64,000 nt of DNA from Sandaracinaceae bacterium (GCA_016712745.1 JADJQN010000003.1:744001-808000); one strand, 5' to 3'. Positions 17,660-27,532 are shown, counted from the stretch's first letter. Notes: generated from the letters alone by a model not told the origin. Made by a program: numbers and translations.

Positions 17660-18286
17660 CTAACGCGAGTAAAATTCGACGATCAGCTGTTCCTGAATCG
17701 GAAGCGTGATCTCTTCGCGGACTGGCATCATCTTCACGGAACCCGTGAGTGAGCCCTTGTCGAGCTCGAGCCAGCTGGGAACTCCACGACGCTCGACGCC
17801 TTCAACCGAAGTCGTCACGCGGGCTTGAGCACGGCTGCGCTCATGAAGGGTGATTTTGTCACCGGGCTTCACAAGGTAGGACGGGATGTTCACAACGTGG
17901 CCGTTGACCATCACGTGCTTGTGACGGACGAGCTGACGACCTTCGCTGCGCGTTGCCGCGAAGCCGAGGCGGTAGCACGCCGAATCAAGACGACGCTCAA
18001 GCAAGCCAAGGAGCTGCTCGCCGGTGACGCCCTTCGTACGATCTGCTTCGTGGAAGTACTTGCGGAACTGACGCTCGAGCACGCCGTAGATGCGGCGAAC
18101 CTTTTGCTTCTCGCGAAGACGAACACCGTACTCGGTGAACTTTGAACGGCGCTGGCCGTGCTGACCGGGCGGATACGGACGACGATCGAATGCACACTTG
18201 TCCGTGTAGCAGCGATCACCCTTCAAGAAGAGCTTTACGTTTTCGCGCCGGCAGAGCTTACAAACCGGACCAATATAGCGTGCCAT
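17660..18286 (-). CDS. rpsD: 30S ribosomal protein S4
   Basis: This 208-residue primary 16S rRNA-binding protein has an intact zinc site near its start (CKLCRREN at 9-16, then CYTDKCAF near 26-33). The S4 RNA-binding domain is at about 100-160 (RRLDSACYRLGFAATRSEGR). It ends with two tandem TAG codons. In enterobacteria S4 is the translational repressor of the alpha operon; the structured gaps next to rpsM, rpsK and rpsD are candidate sites here. Confidence 0.98.
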   Translation of the reverse strand: MARYIGPVCKLCRRENVKLFLKGDRCYTDKCAFDRRPYPPGQHGQRRSKFTEYGVRLREKQKVRRIYGVLERQFRKYFHEADRTKGVTGEQLLGLLERRLDSACYRLGFAATRSEGRQLVRHKHVMVNGHVVNIPSYLVKPGDKITLHERSRAQARVTTSVEGVERRGVPSWLELDKGSLTGSVKMMPVREEITLPIQEQLIVEFYSR

Positions 18287-18361
18287 TCAAATCTCCAAAT
18301 CAGCTTCAGTAATCATTCGCCACTCCATTTTTCCCCTGAGTGACTTTGCGGGGTGCGTGTG

Positions 18362-18381
18362 GTGCGGAGGTTGGTCCGCAC
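18362..18381 (-). promoter_or_regulatory. Stop-proximal hairpin after rpsK
   Basis: GTGCGGA pairs perfectly with TCCGCAC across a 6-nt loop (CCAACC on the minus strand), 7 nt after the rpsK stop. No T-run follows, so it is not a classical terminator. The geometry matches the hairpin after rpsM at 18845-18864. Confidence 0.55.
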
Positions 18382-18388
18382 TAAAGAG

Positions 18389-18799
18389 TTAGACGCGGCG
18401 GCGCTTGGGCGGGCGGCAGCCGTTGTGCGGAATCGGCGTGACGTCGCGAACCAAGGTGACCTTGAGGCCAGCGATCTGGAATGCGCGAAGTGCGCTTTCA
18501 CGACCTGCGCCCGGGCCCTTCACGAAAATCGCAACCGAACGCATGCCGTTGTCGGCCGCTTTGCGCGCTGCGTCTTCAGCGGCGAGCTGAGCTGCGAAGG
18601 GCGTCGACTTACGCGAGCCCTTGAAGCCGCGTGAGCCTGCGCTCGACCACGAAATCACGTTTCCCTGAAGGTCGGTGATCGTGACGATGGTGTTGTTGAA
18701 TGACGATTGGACGTGCGCGATTCCCGACGCAACGTTCTTCTTCGACTTCTTCTTTTGCGGGCCGCCCGGGGCTACCGACGGTGTTGCTGCTTTCGCCAT
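18389..18799 (-). CDS. rpsK: 30S ribosomal protein S11
   Basis: This 136-residue platform protein has a Lys-rich N-terminus, then GIAHVQSSFNNTIVTITDLQ and the C-terminal HNGCRPPKRRRV motif. The family length is normal with a slightly long basic head. It sits between rpsM and rpsD and is followed by a hairpin rather than a tight junction. Confidence 0.98.
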   Translation of the reverse strand: MAKAATPSVAPGGPQKKKSKKNVASGIAHVQSSFNNTIVTITDLQGNVISWSSAGSRGFKGSRKSTPFAAQLAAEDAARKAADNGMRSVAIFVKGPGAGRESALRAFQIAGLKVTLVRDVTPIPHNGCRPPKRRRV

Positions 18800-18844
18800 T
18801 CGAATCTCCTAAACCAACTTACAAAGAAAACTTTTCAAACTTTG

Positions 18845-18864
18845 GGGCGGAGGATGTTCCGCCC
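18845..18864 (-). promoter_or_regulatory. Stop-proximal hairpin after rpsM
   Basis: GGGCGGA pairs with TCCGCCC across a 6-nt loop (ACATCC on the minus strand), 6 nt after the rpsM stop and without a T-run. Stem length, loop size and distance to the stop nearly equal those of the hairpin after rpsK. Confidence 0.55.
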
Positions 18865-18870
18865 ATCAGA

Positions 18871-19248
18871 TCACGTGGGTTTGGCCACGCGAGCGGTCGG
18901 GCCGCGACGCGGTCCCTTACGTGTGCGGGCGTTCGTGTGCGTGCGCTGACCGCGGACCGGAAGGCCCTTACGGTGACGAAGTCCGCGATAGCAACCAAGG
19001 TCCATAAGACGCTTGATGTGCATCGTGATTTCGCGGCGAAGATCGCCTTCGACCTTGAAGCTTCCGTCGAGTACTTCGCGGATCTTCTTGACGTCATTCT
19101 CGTCGAGGTCTTCAGCCTTCTTGCTCGGAGCGATACCGGTGCGCGCGCAAATCTCTTTCGCGCGAGTAGGACCGATTCCGTAGATGTACTGAAGCGCGAT
19201 TACAACGTGCTTACGTGCTGGAAGATCAACGCCTGAAATACGAGCCAT
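18871..19248 (-). CDS. rpsM: 30S ribosomal protein S13
   Basis: This 125-residue protein of the 30S head contacts tRNA and the 50S bridge. It starts ARISGVDLPARKHVVIALQY and contains the helix-two-turn-helix IYGIGPTRAKEICARTG. It ends with the basic tail RTRKGPRRGPTARVAKPT that reaches the P-site tRNA. It lies between rpmJ and rpsK as in most bacteria. Confidence 0.98.
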   Translation of the reverse strand: MARISGVDLPARKHVVIALQYIYGIGPTRAKEICARTGIAPSKKAEDLDENDVKKIREVLDGSFKVEGDLRREITMHIKRLMDLGCYRGLRHRKGLPVRGQRTHTNARTRKGPRRGPTARVAKPT

Positions 19249-19275
19249 TACTTACCTCTTATCCAATGAACGGGA

Positions 19276-19389
19276 TTAACCCTGACGCTGTTTGTGGCGC
19301 GGGTTGGTGCAAATCACACGAACGACACCCTTGCGGCGGATGACCTTGCACTTGTCACAGACCTTCTTGACGCTGGGGCGAACCTTCAT
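19276..19389 (-). CDS. rpmJ: 50S ribosomal protein L36
   Basis: This 37-residue protein starts MKVRPSVKKVCDKCKVIRRK and ends CTNPRHKQRQG. The zinc ligands (Cys11, Cys14, Cys27, His32) are all present, which makes it the C+ form. It lies 12 bp after infA and before rpsM, the usual spc/alpha junction. Confidence 0.96.
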   Translation of the reverse strand: MKVRPSVKKVCDKCKVIRRKGVVRVICTNPRHKQRQG

Positions 19390-19401
19390 GACTAAACCTT
19401 C

Positions 19402-19632
19402 TTATGCTTTCTTCTGCTTGATACTTCCGCGTGTCGGATCGAACGGAGACAGCAACACTGCAACGCGGTCTCCAGGAGAAACTTTTACTGTCACTTGCCG
19501 GGCAACGCCGCCGAACGACACCGTGACTTTCGAACCATCATCCAACTGCACCTTGAACAAACCTTGGGGAAGCGTCTCGAGAACAACGCCCTCTACTTCT
19601 TTCCCACCGCCAACTTCTTTCCCAGTGCTCAC
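19402..19632 (-). CDS. infA: Translation initiation factor IF-1
   Basis: This 76-residue OB-fold protein binds the ribosomal A site during initiation. It has EGVVLETLPQGLFKVQLDDG and a C-terminal PGDRVAVLLSPFDPTRGSI. The only plausible start is GTG 19632, five nt after the adk stop, since no ATG lies in the first half. The start overlaps the last of four consecutive in-frame stops of adk (TAG TAG TAG TGA), which is unusual. The GTG may keep IF-1 levels low or coupled to adk. Confidence 0.93.
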   Translation of the reverse strand: MSTGKEVGGGKEVEGVVLETLPQGLFKVQLDDGSKVTVSFGGVARQVTVKVSPGDRVAVLLSPFDPTRGSIKQKKA

Positions 19633-19637
19633 TACTA

Positions 19638-20282
19638 CTAGACCCCGATAGCTTTTTTGATCCGCTCTGTGACGTCGTCGAGAGAACCCACTCCGCTCAC
19701 ACTCACAACTAAATCCTTGGCTCCGTAGTACCCCAGAAGTGGTGCTGTGTTCGCCAAGTACTCCTCGTGTCGCTTCCGGACCACCTCTTCGGTGTCGTCT
19801 TTCCGCTGAACGAGCTCCCCCGCGCAGTTGCCACATCGGCCGTTTGCGGGGGGCGCATTATAGATCAAATGGTAGACCTGTCCACACGCGAGACAGGTCC
19901 TTCTGCCGGTAATTCGCTGAATCTGCTCGTCGAGCTCCACTTCCATGGAAACGACGCGATCAATTTTGCGGGAAATCTTGCCAAGCATACCGTCGAGCGA
20001 CTCGGCCTGCGGAATCGTCCGCGGGTAACCGTCGAAGATTGCTCCGTTTTTCGCGTCGTCCTTGCGAAGACGCACTTCAACCAACTCAAGGACCATGGCG
20101 TCGGGGACCAACTTGCCCTGACTCATGAACGAATCAAAACGCTTGCCGAGCTCCGAACCCGATGCGCGTTCCGAGCGCATCATATCGCCCGTGGCGATCT
20201 GCGGGATGCGAAGCATGTCGGTGAGACGCTTCGCCTGCGTGCCTTTGCCAGCACCCGGGGGCCCGAAGAGAACGACGTCCAC
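19638..20282 (-). CDS. adk: Adenylate kinase, zinc-LID type
   Basis: This 214-residue enzyme interconverts ATP+AMP and 2 ADP. The P-loop is GPPGAGKGTQA at residues 7-17, the AMP site has ATGDMMR, and FDGYPRT is the central Arg motif. The LID has four cysteines (CLACG and CGNC) for zinc, as in Gram-positive and many deltaproteobacterial forms. The start is GTG 20282 with AGGAG 7 nt upstream, two nt after secY. A map gene, often next in line, is missing. Confidence 0.96.
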   Translation of the reverse strand: MDVVLFGPPGAGKGTQAKRLTDMLRIPQIATGDMMRSERASGSELGKRFDSFMSQGKLVPDAMVLELVEVRLRKDDAKNGAIFDGYPRTIPQAESLDGMLGKISRKIDRVVSMEVELDEQIQRITGRRTCLACGQVYHLIYNAPPANGRCGNCAGELVQRKDDTEEVVRKRHEEYLANTAPLLGYYGAKDLVVSVSGVGSLDDVTERIKKAIGV

Positions 20283-20284
20283 CG

Positions 20285-21598
<1,314 letters not shown>

Positions 21599-21643
21599 GC
21601 GTAGTGCCTACTGGTCCTAGACTTTTACGGGGTGGCTGGGTGG

Positions 21644-21673
21644 GGGCGCGGGAGGGGCGGAGGGCGGCCTCTA
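21644..21673 (-). repeat. C-rich 30-bp repeat at the end of rplO (copy 2)
   Basis: This stretch includes the rplO TAG stop and continues as a C-rich, G-poor tract. It matches 17630-17659 at all but two positions, in the same orientation and the same place relative to a gene end. Both copies precede a gene for a large housekeeping complex (secY, rpoA). Confidence 0.5.
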
Positions 21674-22165
21674 CTCAACCTTTTTAGCCGGAGGAGCGGT
21701 GACGACAACCTTGCCGCCAGCCTTCTCGATTTTGGCCTTCGCGCTTTCGCTGAAGGAGTGAGCGTGCACGGTAAGTGCCGCCTTCAAATCGCCTGTACCA
21801 AGAACCTTCAATGCATCGAAACGGCCGCGCACGAGACGGTGCTCGCGAAGCTTGGCCGCGTCGATTGTGGTGCCGGCTTTGAACTCCGCAAGGTCACCCA
21901 CGTTGACGGTCGCGATGTTCCTCGAGAAGAGGTTCACAAAACCGACCTTGGGCAAACGACGCTGAATCGGTGACTGACCGCCTTCGAACGCCATCTTGCT
22001 GAAGCCGCCCGGATGGCGAGCCTTCTGACCCTTTTGACCCTTGCCGGCGGTCTTACCAAGACCGGAACCCGGACCACGGCCCTTGCGCTTCTTGCGCTTG
22101 ACCGCACCCTCAGGCGCGCGAAGGCGCGAGAGAATCGGGATGTACTTTTCTTCGTTATCAGCCAT
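21671..22165 (-). CDS. rplO: 50S ribosomal protein L15
   Basis: This 164-residue protein has the glycine-rich, basic core GRGPGSGLGKTAGKGQKGQK followed by FEGGQSPIQRRLPKVGF, typical of L15. The C-terminus carries a longer Lys/Ala tail than E. coli. Its ATG lies inside the end of rpmD (8-bp overlap), so both are translated together. Confidence 0.97.
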   Translation of the reverse strand: MADNEEKYIPILSRLRAPEGAVKRKKRKGRGPGSGLGKTAGKGQKGQKARHPGGFSKMAFEGGQSPIQRRLPKVGFVNLFSRNIATVNVGDLAEFKAGTTIDAAKLREHRLVRGRFDALKVLGTGDLKAALTVHAHSFSESAKAKIEKAGGKVVVTAPPAKKVE

Positions 22166-22346
22166 TGGTTTCCTCAACCGTCACAAGGTGCAAGACCTTT
22201 TTGATCATGCCGCGGAACGATGGCGTGTTCGCCACGGTCACGTGCGTGTTCGGACCCTTGAGTCCAAGACCACGCAACGTCTCGCGCTGCGTCGGAATGC
22301 GGCCAGCGCCGCTGCGAATTTGAGAGACTTTGAGTTTCGGTTTCAT
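22158..22346 (-). CDS. rpmD: 50S ribosomal protein L30
   Basis: This 62-residue protein has the L30 pattern: KVSQIRSGAGRIPTQRETLR, then GLGLKGPNTHVTVANTPS. It overlaps the start of rplO by 8 bp and follows rpsE by 8 bp, in spc-operon order. Confidence 0.96.
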   Translation of the reverse strand: MKPKLKVSQIRSGAGRIPTQRETLRGLGLKGPNTHVTVANTPSFRGMIKKVLHLVTVEETNG

Positions 22347-22354
22347 AACTATTC

Positions 22355-22867
22355 TCAGTGCGAGTGAGTGGTGATCTCTTCGATCGTGCGACCGCGGCGA
22401 GCCGCGACATCGTTGACCGACTCGAGGCTGCGAAGCGCTTCGAGAGTGGCGTGAACCACGTTGTGGGGATTGGAGGTGCCGAGGATCTTCGAGAGAACAT
22501 CCTTGATGCCTGCAGCTTCAACGACCGGGCGGACTGCGCCGCCGGCGATGACGCCCGTACCAGCGCTAGCCGGACGAAGAATCACTTTGCCTGCGCCGAA
22601 GTGTCCGTCGACACGATGCGGGATCGTGGCGCCGACAAGCGGAACCTTGAACAAGTTCTTGCGCGCCTGCTCGTTGCCCTTGCGGATTGCATCGGGAACT
22701 TCGTTTGCTTTGCCAAGGCCGACACCAACGTGTCCCTTGCCATCGCCTACGACGACGAGTGCGCTGAACGAGAAGCGACGACCGCCTTTGACGACCTTCG
22801 CAACGCGGTTGATATGGACGACGCGTTCCGTGAGATCTTCGAGCGTATTCGGATCAATCGATGACAT
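22355..22867 (-). CDS. rpsE: 30S ribosomal protein S5
   Basis: This 170-residue protein acts in decoding accuracy and helicase activity at the mRNA entry. The double-stranded RNA-binding fold starts with TERVVHINRVAKVVKGGRRF, and the GDGKGHVGVGLGKANEVP loop and IPHRVDGHFGAGKVILRP strand follow. The C-terminal ATLEALRSL helix is present. No ram-type change can be judged by eye. Confidence 0.98.
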   Translation of the reverse strand: MSSIDPNTLEDLTERVVHINRVAKVVKGGRRFSFSALVVVGDGKGHVGVGLGKANEVPDAIRKGNEQARKNLFKVPLVGATIPHRVDGHFGAGKVILRPASAGTGVIAGGAVRPVVEAAGIKDVLSKILGTSNPHNVVHATLEALRSLESVNDVAARRGRTIEEITTHSH

Positions 22868-22882
22868 TCGTGCTCCTAAAAA

Positions 22883-23242
22883 TCAGAATGAAAGACCACC
22901 CTCGCGGGCGGCATCAGCGAGCGCGCGAATGCGCCCGTGGTAGAGGAAACCGTTACGATCGAAGACGACCTTCTCGATGCCCTTGCTCTTACAAGCGGCT
23001 GCGATGGACTTGCCGACAGCCTTCGCTGAGTCGACCTTGGTCGCTTCAGTGATGGTGCCCTTCACGTCCTTGGCGAGCGTCGAGGCGGTCGCGAGCACTT
23101 TGCCCGTCGAGTCGTCGATCACCTGCGCGTAGATGTGCTTGGTGCTGCGGAACACGCTCATGCGCGGACGCGTGGCGGTGCCGTCGATCTTCTTGCGGAT
23201 GCGGAGTTTGCGCTTCGTGCGCCCTTCAGTTTTCGCTGACAT
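22883..23242 (-). CDS. rplR: 50S ribosomal protein L18
   Basis: This 119-residue 5S rRNA-binding protein has RKLRIRKKIDGTATRPRMSV, the FRSTKHIYAQVIDD strand, and the C-terminal FDRNGFLYHGRIRALADAAR motif. It lies between rplF and rpsE with a 63-bp gap on the rplF side, slightly larger than most junctions of the operon. Confidence 0.98.
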   Translation of the reverse strand: MSAKTEGRTKRKLRIRKKIDGTATRPRMSVFRSTKHIYAQVIDDSTGKVLATASTLAKDVKGTITEATKVDSAKAVGKSIAAACKSKGIEKVVFDRNGFLYHGRIRALADAAREGGLSF

Positions 23243-23305
23243 GAATCATTCCTTCGCACTGGTGCCGGGCTTTGTACCGACACGTTCGCGCTTAACTAAA
23301 AAGGT

Positions 23306-23914
23306 TTACTTTTTGCCCTTGGCGCCAGCTTTACCGGCCTTCATGCGGATCTTTTCGCCGGTGTAGCGAACGCCCTTGCCCTTGTAGGGCTCCGGCGGAC
23401 GGTACGAGCGAATCTTCGCCGCAATCTGTCCAAGCATTTCTTTGTCGTGCGACTCGAGGTGCAAGCGCGGACGCTTGGTTCCGGCTTCGTCGATGGTCTC
23501 GACGCGGCCTTTGACGCCAACCGGAAGCGTGACCTTCACTTGGTGCGAGAGACCGAGCGCGAGCGTCAGGTTTTGGCCTGCGAGCTCGGCGCGATAACCG
23601 ACGCCGTAAAGATCGAGCGAGAGCGCGTAGCCCTTCGAAACGCCTTCGACCATGTTCTTGATGAGCGCCCAGGAAAGACCCTGGAGACGCGCAGCCGAAA
23701 GGCCTGCTGACGCTTGCGGAACCACCGTGATCGTTCCGTCCTTCTGGACGAACTTCACATCGGTCGAGAAGGTGCGTGAGCTCGAGCCCTTCGGTCCCTT
23801 GAGGGAGACCGTCGAGTCTTTGATCGTAACGGTAACGCCAGCCGGAATAACCACCGGGCGCTTGCCGATACGCGAGAGACGCATCGCGGGAGTTGTTGAT
23901 TGAACTTCAGCCAT
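23306..23914 (-). CDS. rplF: 50S ribosomal protein L6
   Basis: This 202-residue protein sits near the factor-binding centre. It shows the duplicated L6 fold: SRIGKRPVVIPAGVTVTI at the start and, near the end, the conserved RPPEPYKGKGVRYTGEKI. I start it at ATG 23914, which overlaps the rpsH stop as TGATG. The C-terminal Lys/Gly tail is longer than in E. coli. Confidence 0.97.
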   Translation of the reverse strand: MAEVQSTTPAMRLSRIGKRPVVIPAGVTVTIKDSTVSLKGPKGSSSRTFSTDVKFVQKDGTITVVPQASAGLSAARLQGLSWALIKNMVEGVSKGYALSLDLYGVGYRAELAGQNLTLALGLSHQVKVTLPVGVKGRVETIDEAGTKRPRLHLESHDKEMLGQIAAKIRSYRPPEPYKGKGVRYTGEKIRMKAGKAGAKGKK

Positions 23915-24306
23915 CACCAAACCTCACAGAGCAACTCGCCGCCGATTTTCTGGCGACGCGCTTCTTTATCCGTCATCACGCCACGCGAGGTGGAGAGGAT
24001 GGCGATGCCGAGGCCGTTGTAGACCGTCGGAATGTCTTCGTGACCCAAGTAGACGCGGCGGCCGGGACGGCTCGTGCGACGGAGGCCGATGATCGCGCTT
24101 GCGCGGTCTCGTCCGTACTTGAGAACGACAGTAAGTTTGCCGTGTCCCTCTTCGCTCGTCGTCACGTCGGTGACATAGCCTTCCTGCTTGAGCAGTTCGG
24201 CGACGCTCTTCTTGAGCTTCGAGAGGGGCATTTCAGTGCGATCCAAATGCGCCATCGAGGCGTTTCGGATACGGGTGAGCATGTCGGAGATCGGATCGGT
24301 CATCAT
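23914..24306 (-). CDS. rpsH: 30S ribosomal protein S8
   Basis: This 130-residue protein binds helix 21 of 16S rRNA. It has TDPISDMLTRIRNASMAHL and the C-terminal GIAILSTSRGVMTDKEARR. Two adjacent ATGs (24306, 24303) are possible, with TAGGAG upstream. In E. coli S8 represses the spc operon by binding near rplE; I could not identify such a site here. Confidence 0.97.
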   Translation of the reverse strand: MMTDPISDMLTRIRNASMAHLDRTEMPLSKLKKSVAELLKQEGYVTDVTTSEEGHGKLTVVLKYGRDRASAIIGLRRTSRPGRRVYLGHEDIPTVYNGLGIAILSTSRGVMTDKEARRQKIGGELLCEVW

Positions 24307-24320
24307 GATTGCAATTACTC

Positions 24321-24506
24321 CTACCAGCTCGACTTCGTGACACCGGGGATGTCTCCCCGAAGCGCGAAGAGACGAAGACAAATGCGGCAAAGTTCGAACT
24401 TGCGGTAGAACGCGCGAGGACGACCGCAGACTTTGCAGATGTTCTTTTTGCGAGACGCGAACTTCGGCGTCTTAGCGGCTTTTGCGAATGCTTGTTTACG
24501 AGCCAT
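24321..24506 (-). CDS. rpsN: 30S ribosomal protein S14, type Z
   Basis: This 61-residue short form has two CxxC pairs (CKVCGR and CRICLR) for one zinc ion, unlike the 100-residue zinc-free enterobacterial form. The end, LFALRGDIPGVTKSSW, is canonical. It lies between rplE and rpsH. Confidence 0.97.
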   Translation of the reverse strand: MARKQAFAKAAKTPKFASRKKNICKVCGRPRAFYRKFELCRICLRLFALRGDIPGVTKSSW

Positions 24507-24524
24507 GGATAATCTCCAAAACCT

Positions 24525-25076
<552 letters not shown>

Positions 25077-25148
25077 GATTTCTTCCTTCAGCCTGTAGGG
25101 AGCTTCCAGCGCGTTGCCCTAGGGCAGACGCGTTGATTAAACCCCCGC

Positions 25149-25469
25149 TCAGCCGTCGAGAACCGTTCCGCTCTTAACAGCGACTCGGATCTTCTTGCCT
25201 TCTTTATCCTGACCCACCTTCGTACGCGTGGGCTTGTTCGTTTTGGTATCGAGAAGCATGACCTTCGATGCCGGAAGCGCTGCTTCCTTCTCGATGATGC
25301 CGCCTTCACGATTGCGGGGCGTCGGCTTGGTGTGGCGCTTGATGCGGTTCACGCCCTCGACGATGACTTTGCCCGTCTCGCGTATCACTTTGAGAACACG
25401 GCCCTGAGTGCCCTTGCTCTTGCCAGAGACGACGATGACGAGATCGTTCTTTTTGATGTGAAGGCTCAT
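25149..25469 (-). CDS. rplX: 50S ribosomal protein L24
   Basis: This 106-residue assembly initiator has the KOW motif in KKNDLVIVVSGKSKGTQGRV and the conserved EGVNRIKRHTKPTPRNREGG. ATG 25469 overlaps the rplN stop by 4 bp (ATGA). A longer in-frame extension upstream only mirrors rplN in another frame and was discarded. Confidence 0.97.
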   Translation of the reverse strand: MSLHIKKNDLVIVVSGKSKGTQGRVLKVIRETGKVIVEGVNRIKRHTKPTPRNREGGIIEKEAALPASKVMLLDTKTNKPTRTKVGQDKEGKKIRVAVKSGTVLDG

Positions 25470-25834
25470 ACGACCTCCGGAGCGAGCGAAACAATCTTCA
25501 TGAACTTCTTGCCGCGAAGCTCGCGAGCGACTGGGCCGAAGATACGGGTGCCGATCGGCTCGAACTGAGCGTTGATGAGGACGGCGCTGTTCGCGTCGAA
25601 CTTGATGTAGCTGCCATCGGCGCGCTGATACTCGCGACGGGTACGAACGACGACGGCTTTCGCCACTTCGCCCTTCTTCACCTTCGCGTTGGGAAGCGCT
25701 TCCTTCACGGCAACGACGATTACGTCGCCGAGAGCTGCGTAACGACGGCGTGAGCCGCCGAGGACTTTGATGCACATGACTCGCTTGGCGCCGCTGTTGT
25801 CGGCAACATCGAGCTCTGTTTCCATCTGGATCAC
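25466..25834 (-). CDS. rplN: 50S ribosomal protein L14
   Basis: This 122-residue protein lies at the subunit interface. It starts MIQMETELDVADNSGAKRV and ends with FGPVARELRGKKFMKIVSLA. The start codon is GTG at 25834, with GAGGAGGT just upstream, part of it inside the end of rpsQ. Confidence 0.98.
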   Translation of the reverse strand: MIQMETELDVADNSGAKRVMCIKVLGGSRRRYAALGDVIVVAVKEALPNAKVKKGEVAKAVVVRTRREYQRADGSYIKFDANSAVLINAQFEPIGTRIFGPVARELRGKKFMKIVSLAPEVV

Positions 25835-25836
25835 GG

Positions 25837-26214
25837 CTAGACCTCCTCGGGGCGATCAACGAGCCGGATAACTTCCCAGCGCTTCGTTGCAGAAAGAGGA
25901 CGCGACTCGCGGATTTCAACCATGTCGCGTGTCTTGTAGGTGTGATCTTCGTCGTGCGCGTGGAAGCGATTGCGTTGCTTCACGTACTTTCCGTACACCG
26001 GATCGCGGTAGCGATTGATGACTTCGACGACGACGGTCTTCTTGGCACGACCCGGATTCGCGGTGTCGTTGATCACGCGTCCAACGAGAGTGCGGCGCGC
26101 GCCACGCTCGTCTACTGCGTTTGCTCCTGCGGTTGCAGGTGCCTTCGCAGCAGCGGGAGCTGCTTTTGCGGTCGCCTTCTTCGGGGTCGCCTGTGCGGCT
26201 TCAGCCTTGGCCAT
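25837..26214 (-). CDS. rpsQ: 30S ribosomal protein S17 with N-terminal extension
   Basis: Residues about 38-125 are the S17 OB-fold (ARRTLVGRVINDTANPGRAK ... NRFHAHDEDHTYKTRDMVEI). The first 37 residues are an Ala/Lys/Pro-rich extension absent from E. coli S17 (84 residues). It resembles the disordered basic tails seen on ribosomal proteins of related phyla. It is the last gene of the S10 operon and leads directly into rplN. Confidence 0.95.
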   Translation of the reverse strand: MAKAEAAQATPKKATAKAAPAAAKAPATAGANAVDERGARRTLVGRVINDTANPGRAKKTVVVEVINRYRDPVYGKYVKQRNRFHAHDEDHTYKTRDMVEIRESRPLSATKRWEVIRLVDRPEEV

Positions 26215-26218
26215 CGAA

Positions 26219-26422
26219 CTACTCCTTACCTGTAAGCTTTGCGCGCTCGACCATGATGGTCTTTACGCGAGCGACGTCTTTGCGAAGCCGGTTGGCCTTT
26301 GCAGTGTCGTCGAGTTGATTGGTGTGATTGTCGAAGCGCGCCTTCCAAACTTGGCGAGCCAAGTCCTTCTCGAGCTGCACGAGATCTTCAGCTGAACGTT
26401 CGCGAATCTCTTTCGACTTCAT
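26219..26422 (-). CDS. rpmC: 50S ribosomal protein L29
   Basis: This 67-residue two-helix protein lies near the exit tunnel and contacts signal recognition particle. It has KEIRERSAEDLVQLEKDLAR and the closing VARVKTIMVERAKL. It overlaps rplP by 4 bp. Confidence 0.96.
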   Translation of the reverse strand: MKSKEIRERSAEDLVQLEKDLARQVWKARFDNHTNQLDDTAKANRLRKDVARVKTIMVERAKLTGKE

Positions 26423-26835
26423 AGCGCATCACTCCGTGACAAGAACTTCGTTGCAAGCGGAAGCTTGTGTCCGGCAAGGCGGAACGCTTCCTTCGCAATG
26501 GCTTCCGGGACTCCCTCGATCTCGTACAAGACGCGACCGGGTTGAATCACGCACACCCACTCTTCAACCGCGCCCTTGCCCTTACCCATGCGGGTTTCGA
26601 GCGGCTTCTTGGTGATGGGCTTGTCGGGAAAGACGCGGATGTGAAGGCGACCGGCACGCTTTACGTGTCGCTGAATCGCCATACGAGCCGCTTCGATCTG
26701 ACGCGAGGTCAACCATCCCGGCTCAACTGCCTGGATGCCGAAGTCTCCGAATGAAACGTCCGAACCGCGTGCTGCGATTCCGCTCAAGCGGCCCTTCATC
26801 TGCTTACGAAACTTTGTTCGCTTCGGGGATAGCAT
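26419..26835 (-). CDS. rplP: 50S ribosomal protein L16
   Basis: This 138-residue protein organises the A-site tRNA elbow region. It has PKRTKFRKQMKGRLSGIAAR, the RIFPDKP-type segment (HIRVFPDKPITKKPLETRMG) and KGAVEEWVCVIQPGRVLYEI. It overlaps rpmC by 4 bp and follows rpsC by 10 bp. Confidence 0.98.
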   Translation of the reverse strand: MLSPKRTKFRKQMKGRLSGIAARGSDVSFGDFGIQAVEPGWLTSRQIEAARMAIQRHVKRAGRLHIRVFPDKPITKKPLETRMGKGKGAVEEWVCVIQPGRVLYEIEGVPEAIAKEAFRLAGHKLPLATKFLSRSDAL

Positions 26836-26845
26836 CTACTGCTCC

Positions 26846-27529
26846 TTATGATTCCGATGCGCGGGGTTGACGCACGCCCGGCCCACCCAAGGTGCGACGG
26901 CGCGCGGGCAACACTTCGCCCTTGAAGATCCAGCACTTCACGCCAATCGTGCCGTACGTGGTGTTTGCAGTTGCGACACCGAACTCGATGTCAGCGCGAA
27001 GTGTGTGAAGCGGAACGCGACCTTCGCGATAACCTTCGTGACGCGCGATTTCTGCGCCGCCCAAGCGTCCACCCGCGTGAACGCGAATGCCCTTGGCGCC
27101 GAACTTCATCGCCGTCGTAACGGCCTTCTTCATGGCGCGGCGGAAAGCCACGCGACGCTCGAGCTGAGTTGCGATGTTCTCGGCAACAAGCTGCGCGTTG
27201 GTCTCGGCCTTGCGCACTTCTTGGATGTCGATGAAGAGCTCGTTCGAGGTGAACTTCTGCAAGTCCGCCTTCAACTGCTCGACGCCAGCGCCACGCTTGC
27301 CGATCAAGATGCCGGGGCGTGACGTAAGAATCACGACCTTGCACTTGTTCGCTGCGCGCTCGATCTCGATGCCGGCGATGCCAGCATGAGCGAACTTCGT
27401 CTTGATTTCCTTCTTGAGGCGAAGGTCTTCGTGCAGCCACTTTGCGTACTGCTTGTCTTCGTACCACTTGGACGTCCACGTCTTGATGACGCCGAGACGG
27501 AATCCATAGGGATGTGTTTTCTGACCCAT
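26846..27529 (-). CDS. rpsC: 30S ribosomal protein S3
   Basis: This 227-residue mRNA-entry protein starts GQKTHPYGFRLGVIKTW. It has the KH domain (TSRPGILIGKRGAGVEQLKA, about 70-90) and the C-terminal domain with GAEIARHEGYREGRVPLHTL. The order rplV-rpsC-rplP is canonical; the gap to rplV is only 3 bp. Confidence 0.98.
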   Translation of the reverse strand: MGQKTHPYGFRLGVIKTWTSKWYEDKQYAKWLHEDLRLKKEIKTKFAHAGIAGIEIERAANKCKVVILTSRPGILIGKRGAGVEQLKADLQKFTSNELFIDIQEVRKAETNAQLVAENIATQLERRVAFRRAMKKAVTTAMKFGAKGIRVHAGGRLGGAEIARHEGYREGRVPLHTLRADIEFGVATANTTYGTIGVKCWIFKGEVLPARRRTLGGPGVRQPRASES

Positions 27530-27532
27530 GTC

